Made by a program: the position numbers and the translations under genes. Source: Firmicutes bacterium UBA6113 (GTDB lineage: Bacteria; Bacillota; Clostridia; Tissierellales; Sedimentibacteraceae). From it: a DNA stretch of 64,000 nt. Positions 33,105 through 40,900 of the stretch are shown here, piece by piece. Position 1 is the first letter of the stretch; each line of letters opens with the position of its first letter. Under the pieces are notes generated by a model, which was not told the DNA's origin, did not search any database, and worked only from the letters and a program-made list of their open reading frames with translations. The stretch spans positions 178,530 to 242,529 of the forward strand of contig DIWF01000017.1 of assembly GCA_002422545.1 (NCBI GenBank), written 5' to 3'.

Positions 33105-34106
33105 CTACCCCCATCTCACAGCCGTAGCTGCCCATGTATAACCCGTTCCTGCTCCAAGCAGAACCGCAATTTTTCCTTTTTTGAGCCTTCCTTTTTTTTC
33201 ACCTTCGGTTAAAGATATAAATGCATCTGCAGACTGACAGTGCCCATATTCTTCTAAAACAAAAGAATTATCTTCAGTGAGATTATATTTCTCCAGTATT
33301 TTTTCAAGTATTGACCTCTTCATGAATATTGGAGCTACAAAACCTATGTCTTTGTCCGTATATCCGCTCTTTTTAATAGATTTTGCTATTACGTTGTTAA
33401 AATTGTCAAGAGTTATAGGATCAAGCCTTTTTTTCATGGATTGAATGTCCGGAACATTTAAAAACTTGTCACTGCATTTTATGTCTGCATTTGCTTTAAA
33501 ATTCCTGCAGCCTACTCCGAATACAGCCACATCCTCTGCAAATTGACCATCACTTATCATGTGTGTCTCCAGAATTACATTTTTATTAAGCCCCTTTTCC
33601 AAAAGAACTGCAGCAGCGCCATCACCAAAATTGAACATGAATCTTGAATTGTGATTTTTATAATTTATAATCTGAGTTTCCTTTGAAGAAGATACAAGAA
33701 GCACATGATTTATATTGTCGTCACAAAGCATTATGCTCTTTAATATTTTCAGAGAATAAACACCTGCTGAGCACAGCGAATGAATTTCAAATGCATTGGC
33801 ATTGACTGCTCCGATTTCATGCTGAATTTTAGCTGCACAATTGAACAGGTAGTAATCTTTATATTCACTTCCGCAGTATACAACCAAGTCAAGTTTCTTT
33901 GGATCAAAACCTTCAATTGCTCTTTTAGCTGCTTCAATTCCCATGAAGGACACTGTTTCATCCTGGCTCGCTTCATGAACATGAACTATTCCGAATTTTT
34001 CTCTGATAACATCTTCAGGTATTCCGGAAAGTTCTGCTATCTTTGCACTGTCCTTTATTTTAGGCGGCACATAGATTCCTATATTCTTTATGCCTACGAT
34101 GTCCAT
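33105..34106 (-). CDS. KAS III-like (FabH-family) thiolase-fold enzyme with altered triad
   Basis: A 333-residue homologue of 3-oxoacyl-ACP synthase III. The nucleophile Cys112 is present in HSLCSAGVY, and FGDGAAAVLLE and the C-terminal LGAGTGYTWAA are family-like. The usual His of the PHQAN motif is missing: the aligned segment is VAPIFMKR. The usual Asn of YGNTSAAS is replaced in YGHCQSAD (His289). Such changes are seen in KAS III relatives that do acyl transfer or condensation without decarboxylation, so the reaction may not be the normal one. It sits between acyl-CoA ligase and flavoprotein genes. Confidence 0.85.
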   Translation of the reverse strand: MDIVGIKNIGIYVPPKIKDSAKIAELSGIPEDVIREKFGIVHVHEASQDETVSFMGIEAAKRAIEGFDPKKLDLVVYCGSEYKDYYLFNCAAKIQHEIGAVNANAFEIHSLCSAGVYSLKILKSIMLCDDNINHVLLVSSSKETQIINYKNHNSRFMFNFGDGAAAVLLEKGLNKNVILETHMISDGQFAEDVAVFGVGCRNFKANADIKCSDKFLNVPDIQSMKKRLDPITLDNFNNVIAKSIKKSGYTDKDIGFVAPIFMKRSILEKILEKYNLTEDNSFVLEEYGHCQSADAFISLTEGEKKGRLKKGKIAVLLGAGTGYTWAATAVRWG

Positions 34107-34115
34107 GTCAGCCTC

Positions 34116-35678
34116 CTAATCGTCGCACTTTCCGTACAGCTCCGTTATTTTTGATACTACAATCTTGCCCACATTGTTTTTAGGAATATCATCAACAAAC
34201 TGAATGTACTTTGGTATTTTATAGCCAGCAAGCTTGTTTCTTAATATGCTTTGTATTTCACCTTTAGTTATTGAAGCATTTGTCTTCAGTGATACAACAG
34301 CCTTCCCTACTTCTCCCCACTTTTCATCGGGAACACCGAATACGCACACTTCCTGTACTTGAGGTATTTCATATATTGCACTTTCTATTTCAGGAGGGAA
34401 CACATTTTCTCCGCCGCTTATGAACATGTTTTTCTTTCTTCCCACAATGTAGTAGTAACCATCCTCATCGACCGTGGCCATATCTCCGGTATATACCCAT
34501 CCTCCATCAAGAGTCTTTTTTGTTTCTTTTTCGTTGTTCCAATACCCTGAGAATATCTGAGGCCCGCTCCACAACAGCTCACCAACTTCATTTACTCCAA
34601 CTTCATTGCCCTTATCATCTACAACCTTTGTTATTGTCATATACATTGGCTTGCCTACGGAAGCATATTTTGACTTAATAGTTTCATCCGCCATAAACTG
34701 CGGTGTGCTTGAAAGATTATTTGGACCTGCTTCAGTCATTCCATAGCCAAGAACAAATTTAATTCCTTTGTTCCAGAACCTTTCCATGATGTTGATAGGT
34801 GTGGGTGCAGCACCTGCCATTACCCATTTGAGACTTGATAAATCAGCTTTTTCAAACTCCTGCAGATCCGACATCATTCTAAATATTGTGGCAGCTCCAA
34901 AAAGAAGCGTAGTCTTTTCTTTTTCTATAACCTCAAGAGTAAGTCTAGGATCAAACTGTTTATTGATTATAATTCTTCCACCACAGTGCAGCAGAGGAAG
35001 AGTAAGAAGATTCCATCCTCCTGTATGATAAAGAGGAAGTATTATGAAAGCACTGTCTTCATAGTTCAGCCCCCATGTGCATATTTCATTCATAGAATTG
35101 AAAATCAATGAATGATGAGAAATCATGCCACCCTTTGGAAGTCCTGTTGTTCCTCCCGTATGTATGATCAGATGAATGTCATCAAGGACAAGATCACTGC
35201 AAAAAATCATGCTGTTGTTTTCGTAGCTCATAATTTTCATATAATCTAATTCTTCACTTTTATCAGGTGTATCCTTCAGCACAACATATTCTTCAATGCT
35301 TGTTTTTCCCCTGAATTCCTTAACGGTATTTTTAAAAATTTCTTCATAAAATAATATTTTAGGAGTTTCACTGTTTAAAAGTTTTTCAAATTCAGCTGCT
35401 GACAATCTGGCATTGTAAGGAATCAAGACTGCCCCAAGTTTACCAGTTGCATAATATGCGTCTATAAGTTCAATTCTGTTTCTGGATATGAAAGCAACTC
35501 TGTCTCCCTTTACAATACCAAGTTTGTCTTTCATGTAGTTTGCCAGCCTGTTGGCTCTGTCTTCCAAATCCTTATAGGTATAATGAACATTGTTATCCAG
35601 GTCATAAACGGCTTCGCTGCTACCGTTGATTCTTGCCCTGAAATACGAGTAGTTTCCTATCCATCCATTATTTATCAT
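34116..35678 (-). CDS. Acyl-CoA synthetase (AMP-forming ligase)
   Basis: A 520-residue adenylate-forming ligase that would activate a carboxylic acid as its CoA thioester. HTGGTTGLPKGGMISH is the ATP phosphate loop (A3), YGMTEAGP is A5, YTGD is A7, and GRKKNMFISGGENVFPPEIE, cited in part as GGENVFPPE, is A8. KNNVGKIVVSK holds the catalytic Lys (A10). The ATG at 35678 follows GGAGG by seven bases; the GTG one codon earlier is less likely. The acid is not readable, but the neighbouring symporter and KAS III gene suggest a fatty or aryl-alkyl acid. Confidence 0.92.
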   Translation of the reverse strand: MINNGWIGNYSYFRARINGSSEAVYDLDNNVHYTYKDLEDRANRLANYMKDKLGIVKGDRVAFISRNRIELIDAYYATGKLGAVLIPYNARLSAAEFEKLLNSETPKILFYEEIFKNTVKEFRGKTSIEEYVVLKDTPDKSEELDYMKIMSYENNSMIFCSDLVLDDIHLIIHTGGTTGLPKGGMISHHSLIFNSMNEICTWGLNYEDSAFIILPLYHTGGWNLLTLPLLHCGGRIIINKQFDPRLTLEVIEKEKTTLLFGAATIFRMMSDLQEFEKADLSSLKWVMAGAAPTPINIMERFWNKGIKFVLGYGMTEAGPNNLSSTPQFMADETIKSKYASVGKPMYMTITKVVDDKGNEVGVNEVGELLWSGPQIFSGYWNNEKETKKTLDGGWVYTGDMATVDEDGYYYIVGRKKNMFISGGENVFPPEIESAIYEIPQVQEVCVFGVPDEKWGEVGKAVVSLKTNASITKGEIQSILRNKLAGYKIPKYIQFVDDIPKNNVGKIVVSKITELYGKCDD

Positions 35679-35733
35679 CACATACCTCCATAATTTTTTT
35701 GCAAGGAGGTGAATAACTCACCTCCCATCCATT

Positions 35734-37227
35734 TTATAAATCTATAACTGCCTGCAGCTTTCTGCTCAAGCCCTGTTCCTTTGTAATAAGCGACACTGCA
35801 ACTGTGACTGCAATGCTTATGGTTATTACATTAAAGTACCACGGCAAAACTCCAGGCCACTTGAAGCCTGCAAAAGAAGCTATGTTTAAAGCAAGACCTG
35901 TTATACTTCCACACATAACACCTTTTTCGTTTGCTCTTTTCCACAAAAGTCCCAGCACAAACACAGGAAATGTAGCTGACATAAGTGTTCCCCATCCAAA
36001 TGTTCCAAGAATTCCAACCATCTCACCTTGTGTTACAGAAAAAACTATTGATATGATGCCGAGAACAAGCATTGAAATCCTTGAAATCTGAACTTGTTTT
36101 TTTGGTTCAAATTTAAAACCTAAAGCGCTTGGTATATCACGTGATACAACAGTTGAGCAAATTGAAAGGAACAAACTTGCAGATGACATTGCTGCAGCAA
36201 GAACTCCGGCATAAACAAACAGCTGAGCTGTTATTCCCGCATAATCAGCCATTGCATATATTGCTCTGTCTCCTTTTACAAGCGGATCAATTTTTCCTGT
36301 TGCCACAAGGTACAATGCACCGCTTGAAACAACCATTGTTAGCAATCCAACCATTGTGTGAGAAAGTGCTGTATAAAGTCCCATCTTTGGCATGTCTCTT
36401 GTGTCCTTTAAAGCGTACATACGAGTGATAACCTGCGGCTGACCTACAGTTCCAAGGATAGGAATCAACATCCAGGTCATAGCAACTGTCCTTGGCATGC
36501 TTCCCCACGCATTGAGCATATCAGGACTGAATTCTTTTGTTATTTCATTTGCAGTAACTGTCCCTGCCTGGGATGTAACTTTCAAAACTTCACCAAAGCC
36601 CCCAGTGATATTATAAAATGCAACTACTATTACTACGCCGGCTATTACCATAACAAGCCCTTGAAAAGCCTGTGTCAATAAACCGCCAACTTCTCCGCTT
36701 ATAGACATATACACTGCTAATACTCCAAATATTACAAAGCCTGCAACGAGAGGATCCCATCCCAGTAAATGCCCAAACAATTCAGAGCCTGCTTTTATTT
36801 GAGCTGCCAGATACGCTACACATCCCAGAAATAAAGTCAGAGACATTGTAATTTTTATAACCCTGTTGTTGTTATATCTCAAATCTGAAAGATCTCCCAG
36901 GCTTGCAACTTTTCCTATTTCAGCCATTGCTCTTACTTTCTTGCCAAGTATCAAATATGCCATTGCAAATGCAGCTGATGACAACATCCAGAAAGACATG
37001 GCATTTCCTGTTGAGTACATAAGCCCAGGAACTCCCACAAGGGCAAATGCGCTTGCTACTGCTGCAGTGCTTGAAAGGCCCACCGTAAATGGTCCGAACA
37101 TTCCAGTGCTTCCAAAATATGCTTCAGATGAAGTAACTTTCTTTTTAGCCCACCATCCTATAAAAAATGATACTGCAATCATCAGGAAAGAAAATGTCAT
37201 AATTAAAGTTTTAGCAGTTGCGCTCAT
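35734..37227 (-). CDS. Sodium:solute symporter (SSS family)
   Basis: A 497-residue permease with about 13 helices, full-length for the SSS family. SSTAAVASAFALVGVPGLMYSTG and AMSSASLFLSICSTVVSRDI, cited as AMSSASLFLS, are the sodium- and substrate-site regions. It overlaps the preceding small membrane gene by four bases (ATGA). Such two-part SSS systems (as with PanF/YhdT) usually import monocarboxylates. It is the likely entry route for the acid activated by the ligase downstream. Confidence 0.92.
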   Translation of the reverse strand: MSATAKTLIMTFSFLMIAVSFFIGWWAKKKVTSSEAYFGSTGMFGPFTVGLSSTAAVASAFALVGVPGLMYSTGNAMSFWMLSSAAFAMAYLILGKKVRAMAEIGKVASLGDLSDLRYNNNRVIKITMSLTLFLGCVAYLAAQIKAGSELFGHLLGWDPLVAGFVIFGVLAVYMSISGEVGGLLTQAFQGLVMVIAGVVIVVAFYNITGGFGEVLKVTSQAGTVTANEITKEFSPDMLNAWGSMPRTVAMTWMLIPILGTVGQPQVITRMYALKDTRDMPKMGLYTALSHTMVGLLTMVVSSGALYLVATGKIDPLVKGDRAIYAMADYAGITAQLFVYAGVLAAAMSSASLFLSICSTVVSRDIPSALGFKFEPKKQVQISRISMLVLGIISIVFSVTQGEMVGILGTFGWGTLMSATFPVFVLGLLWKRANEKGVMCGSITGLALNIASFAGFKWPGVLPWYFNVITISIAVTVAVSLITKEQGLSRKLQAVIDL

Positions 37228-37682
37228 TGTGCTCCTCCTTTTTCTGTTTCATCAATACTTGCGATTTTCTTGACAAAATCTTCCCAGTCTTTCTGGGAAA
37301 GCCATTCATCTTTTAAATTGTAATACATGATTGTTAACGTTAACATTCCGCCTATCCAATATCCCACAACTGTTGATGCAAAAGAAGGATGAAAACCTAA
37401 GATTGTGAAAGAAGGCATTGCACCGGCAAACAAAGCAGCATAGTAATCAGCAAGTGTGAAACTTGCTACCCATATAACTGCCCATGGAATTAAACAGTAG
37501 AAAAACAGTTTTTTAGATAATATTCCTTGCTTGGCAATCCCAAGCATCATGTAGAGCAACATTAAAACTACTCCCAAGTACATAGAAACCAGATAGTAAT
37601 CATTCCAGCCCAAAAAATTGATTGTTAGCCATAATATTGTGGTTATTACAATTATAGCTGTTTTTTTGCTTGATAAATCCAT
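37224..37682 (-). CDS. Small membrane partner of the symporter
   Basis: A 152-residue protein with four hydrophobic helices and a hydrophilic C-terminus (WLSQKDWEDFVKKIA). It resembles short subunits that precede SSS permeases, but I cannot name its family with certainty. I chose the ATG at 37682 because AGGAGGTTGGAA is adjacent; the frame to 37715 has none. It is the first gene of the TetR-linked operon, directly behind the consensus promoter and operator. Confidence 0.75.
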   Translation of the reverse strand: MDLSSKKTAIIVITTILWLTINFLGWNDYYLVSMYLGVVLMLLYMMLGIAKQGILSKKLFFYCLIPWAVIWVASFTLADYYAALFAGAMPSFTILGFHPSFASTVVGYWIGGMLTLTIMYYNLKDEWLSQKDWEDFVKKIASIDETEKGGAQ

Positions 37683-37706
37683 TTCCAACCTCCTATATTT
37701 TTTAAT

Positions 37707-37762
37707 ATGACACATGATTCATGTTTCATAATTATTATATTATGGCTGGTATATTTTGTCAA
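37707..37762 (-). promoter_or_regulatory. Consensus promoter with TetR-type operator
   Basis: On the minus strand TTGACA (37762-37757), 17 bp, TATAAT (37739-37734). Directly downstream ATGACACATGA (37707-37717) and TCATGTTTCAT (37719-37729) form a 23-bp palindrome with 10 of 11 pairs matching. The operator covers the transcription start, so the TetR protein encoded upstream would block this strong promoter. Confidence 0.75.
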
Positions 37763-37787
37763 CGTTTTCTTTTCGACTTTTTATAAT

Positions 37788-37823
37788 TAAAAAATCAGCA
37801 CATTAAGACTACTTAATGTGCTG
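37788..37823 (-). terminator. Terminator of the tetR gene
   Basis: CAGCACATTAAG (37796-37807) pairs perfectly with CTTAATGTGCTG (37812-37823), loop ACTA. On the minus strand ATTTTTTAATT follows. It separates tetR from the operon promoter. Confidence 0.85.
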
Positions 37824-37857
37824 CCAAAATTCTTATTTAAGTTTTACTTCACAAATC

Positions 37858-38463
37858 CTATGATTCCTTATTTTTAAATGCGCCATTTCTTATGAACTTC
37901 ATTACTTCTTCCACAACTTCATCATAGTTGCTGCTTCTGCCGTCAAACTCTATTGACTTCAATGCTGTGAAATTTGCAATTCCTATAAGACAGTAGGACA
38001 ATATGACAGGGTCAATGTCTGTCATTTCTCCTTTAGTCTGAGCTTTTACAATTCCCTTGACATAACCTTTAGAAAAAGATTCGTAATATTCCTTAAATAG
38101 TTCCATATCTACGAACTGAGCTTGCCAGACTATTTTAAAAAGTCCTATATGCTCGCCAACAAAGTTGAGAAATGTTTTTATCCCCATGTATTCTTCGTCA
38201 TATCTGTCTTTGCTGACCTTAGTGTTAAACCTTATGCTATCTTTTAATTCTTTTCCCAATTTGTTAATCAAATAAACAAAGACACTTTTTTTATCATTGA
38301 AATATATGTAAAACGTACCTTGAGCAATGCCTGCTTTCGTTACTATATCAATAATTCCAGTATCATAATAACCCTTTTCACTAAATAGTTCCTCAGCAGC
38401 CTTGCTAATCTTGTCTAACGTTTCCAATCCACGTTTAGTCTTAGGTTCATTTACCAATTCCAT
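37858..38463 (-). CDS. TetR-family regulator of the acyl-activation operon
   Basis: A 201-residue repressor. The HTH reads KISKAAEELFSEKGYYDTGIIDIVTKAGIAQGTFYIYF over residues 18-55, with GIAQGTFYIYF as the recognition helix. The C-terminal ligand domain is all-helical. It is transcribed from its own promoter just upstream of, and in the same direction as, the operon at 31.7-37.7 kb. The palindrome at 37707-37729 is its likely target. An acyl-CoA inducer would fit the genes present, as with FadR/YsiA-type regulators; this is inference. Confidence 0.9.
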   Translation of the reverse strand: MELVNEPKTKRGLETLDKISKAAEELFSEKGYYDTGIIDIVTKAGIAQGTFYIYFNDKKSVFVYLINKLGKELKDSIRFNTKVSKDRYDEEYMGIKTFLNFVGEHIGLFKIVWQAQFVDMELFKEYYESFSKGYVKGIVKAQTKGEMTDIDPVILSYCLIGIANFTALKSIEFDGRSSNYDEVVEEVMKFIRNGAFKNKES

Positions 38464-38490
38464 AATATCACCTGCTTTTTAATGATTGTA

Positions 38491-38519
38491 ATTATAGCAT
38501 TATTTTTAAGTCAAGTCAA
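38491..38519 (-). promoter_or_regulatory. Promoter of tetR
   Basis: TTGACT (38519-38514), 17 bp and TATAAT (38496-38491) on the minus strand. The 23-bp palindrome found before the operon is not repeated here, so there is no visible autoregulation by that site. Confidence 0.7.
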
Positions 38520-38623
38520 TTTATTAACATTACAATATACAAATTGAACAAAATTTAAAAATTGCTCGTCTAATATTTTGATATTTGTTAATATTAATAA
38601 GACAACAACTAAGGAGACAGAAA

Positions 38624-39805
38624 GTGAAAAAAATTATTATTTGTTTATTATGGATACTCGTTCTTTCAGGATGTTCCCTCATAAGAGAAATCCCAAGGGA
38701 TGATCAAAACAACACCCCAGCACCGCCGCCCATAGAAGACACAGAGCCCTCGGAATCAGTTGAGGTACCTGAGGTAGAAGATACAAGCCTTTTTCATGAA
38801 TATAAAGAAGAAGCCCAGGAATATCTGGACAAAATGACTCTTGAAGAAAAAATCGGACAGATGTTTCTTGTAAGGTGCCCCGAGGAAGAACAGCTTGATG
38901 CTTTCATGTCCCTAAAGCCTGGAGGATTCATATTGTTTGGAAGAGATTTTGAAGGAAAGACAAAGGCTGAAGTAATTGATAATATCAAAAGCTACCAGGA
39001 AAAAAACAATATCCCAATGATTATAGGAGTAGACGAAGAAGGCGGTACAGTTGTAAGAGTGAGTTCCAATCCACAGCTTGCAGATGAGCGTTTCAAATCG
39101 CCTCAAGAACTGTATGAACTTGGAGGATTTGATGAAATTAAAAAAGATGCAGCTAAAAAGTCAGCCCTGCTTGCTGAATTGGGAATAAACCTTAACTTAG
39201 GTCCAGTTGCAGATGTTTCAACGGATGCTGCTGATTTCATAAACCAGAGAGCTTATGGAAAATCCCCGGAAGAAACCGGCCTTTACGTGAAAACTGTTGT
39301 AGGAATCATGAAAAGGAATAACATTTCAGCAACATTAAAGCATTTTCCCGGCTATGGCAGCAATTCAGACACCCATACAGGTTCTGCATACGACAAAAGA
39401 CCCTACAGTACATTTGAAGAAAGAGACTTTATTCCATTTGAGGAGGGCATCAAGGCAGGAGCTGAAAGTATCCTTGTTTCACACAACGTTGTTGAAGCAA
39501 TTGATCCTGCATTGCCTGCCTCACTGTCAAACAAGGTCATAGATATTTTAAGAAACAAAATGGAATTCACAGGAATAATAATGACTGATGATTTGTCCAT
39601 GGGAGCCGTTTCAGAGCTGACACTTGAAAAATCAACAGAAGCAACAGCAGTTCTTGCAGGCAATGACATGCTTATAGTTACAGATTATGAAAAAAGCTAC
39701 AATTCATTGCTGGAAGCAGTAACAAACAAAGAAATACCTATGGAAAAAATAAATAAATCTGTTCTCAGGATTTTGGAATGGAAGTTTTATAAGAAGATTA
39801 TGTAA
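38624..39805 (+). CDS. nagZ: Glycoside hydrolase family 3 lipoprotein (NagZ-like beta-N-acetylhexosaminidase)
   Basis: A 393-residue enzyme that removes N-acetylglucosamine from cell-wall fragments. A lipobox LVLSGC gives a lipidated Cys16, then a Pro/Glu-rich linker of about 40 residues. The catalytic domain has GQMFLVRCP, GVDEEGGTVVR, KHFPGYGSNSDTHTG with the His-Asp dyad, and IIMTDDLSMGAV with the nucleophile Asp. I chose GTG at 38624 because AAGGAG is seven bases upstream. The lipid anchor places it outside the membrane, as in Bacillus NagZ. It stands alone. Confidence 0.92.
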   Translation: MKKIIICLLWILVLSGCSLIREIPRDDQNNTPAPPPIEDTEPSESVEVPEVEDTSLFHEYKEEAQEYLDKMTLEEKIGQMFLVRCPEEEQLDAFMSLKPGGFILFGRDFEGKTKAEVIDNIKSYQEKNNIPMIIGVDEEGGTVVRVSSNPQLADERFKSPQELYELGGFDEIKKDAAKKSALLAELGINLNLGPVADVSTDAADFINQRAYGKSPEETGLYVKTVVGIMKRNNISATLKHFPGYGSNSDTHTGSAYDKRPYSTFEERDFIPFEEGIKAGAESILVSHNVVEAIDPALPASLSNKVIDILRNKMEFTGIIMTDDLSMGAVSELTLEKSTEATAVLAGNDMLIVTDYEKSYNSLLEAVTNKEIPMEKINKSVLRILEWKFYKKIM

Positions 39806-40145
39806 TTTATATATTAATAACTCCGGGCGGACACAAGATCCGCCCCTACAATTTGTGGAAAATCAATGTTTGTCAATAGTTTGATATGTTACTCAGCATA
39901 TCAGACTATTGACAAGATTAATTCACTGACCTCCTGCGGACAGACACAAGATCCGCCCATACAATATGTGGAAAATTAGGTTTATAAATAATTTCATATG
40001 CTGTTACTCGGCATATGATACTGACAAGATTAATTCAATATGTAGGGGAGGACCTCGTGTCCTCCCGCGGACGAACACAATGTCCGACCATACAATATGC
40101 GGAAAATTAGGTTTATAAATAATTTCATGTGATGTTACTCGGCAT
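39806..40145. repeat. Tandem array of GTAGGGG-type repeat units
   Basis: Three related units begin with GCGGAC at 39827, 39936 and 40067 (spacings 109 and 131 bp). Each has an ACACAAGATCCG-type arm, TACAAT-TGTGGAAAAT, and a TTACTCGGCATAT segment, the second and third sharing TTAGGTTTATAAATAATTTC. The first two contain GACAAGATTAATTCA. The last TTACTCGGCATAT is the 3' end of the HD-domain gene (stop region 40135-40148). No gene lies in this stretch. Confidence 0.7.
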
Positions 40146-40722
40146 ATTTTTTTTGCAGATATTCGCTGCACATATTTTTAAGTTTATTTACTGCTTCAAT
40201 ATTTTCAGAGTTTGGTTTTCCCGCCATGTCGGCTCTTACTAACTCCAGCATGTCATCAAGTCTATCTTCACCGACTGCATCTATGAATCTTTTTATTCCC
40301 TTTTCTTTGATACATGACACTATTTCCTTTATGTAATGATATCTGATAAGAGTTTTCACATCCATTGTAAATTCATGATCATAATCAAGTCTTTTAAGTA
40401 TTTTTTCGCTATCTTCAGCTGATTTTATGTGATGTCCATAAAAATGTCCTCTGCCCTTTTCATCCACGGTGAAACAGTCGGGTTTTCCTATGTCGTGGAG
40501 AAGTGCAGCCATTCTCAGTTTCAAATTAGGTTTTATGCTGTCAAGAACTGCCATGGTGTGGTCAAGTACATCCTTGTCGTGGTAAGGAGTATGTTGTTCA
40601 AATCCCTTAAGCTTTGAAAGCTCAGGAATTATGTTGTTCATTTCCCCGTTTTCAATAAGTTCATATATTCCGGCAGAAGGAACTTCCATCATTAAAATAT
40701 TATTTAAAATATTTTTATACAT
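40135..40722 (-). CDS. Stand-alone HD-domain phosphohydrolase
   Basis: A 195-residue protein with the HD motif set: HTPYHDKDVLDHT (first His), AALLHDIGKP near residue 80 (His-Asp), HHIKSAEDSEKILKRL and a final Asp. The arrangement resembles the HD part of bacterial CCA-adding enzymes, but the nucleotidyltransferase half is absent. It probably cleaves a phosphate ester or nucleotide. The ATG follows AAAAAAGGAGAAAAA. The last codons lie inside a repeat unit that is also present twice downstream. Confidence 0.85.
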   Translation of the reverse strand: MYKNILNNILMMEVPSAGIYELIENGEMNNIIPELSKLKGFEQHTPYHDKDVLDHTMAVLDSIKPNLKLRMAALLHDIGKPDCFTVDEKGRGHFYGHHIKSAEDSEKILKRLDYDHEFTMDVKTLIRYHYIKEIVSCIKEKGIKRFIDAVGEDRLDDMLELVRADMAGKPNSENIEAVNKLKNMCSEYLQKKYAE

Positions 40723-40900
40723 TTTTTCTCCTTTTTTGAAACTTTTTCTATAATTAAACGTCTAATTTAATGCGGCGTACAATGTTCGTCAATTTATAAT
40801 ACAATAAATTATTTTATCTTTCAACATGATGTTTTATAATGCTTTAAATTTGCTGCAAAATAGTATATAATGGTTTTATGAAGAACGGGAAGGTGATTAG

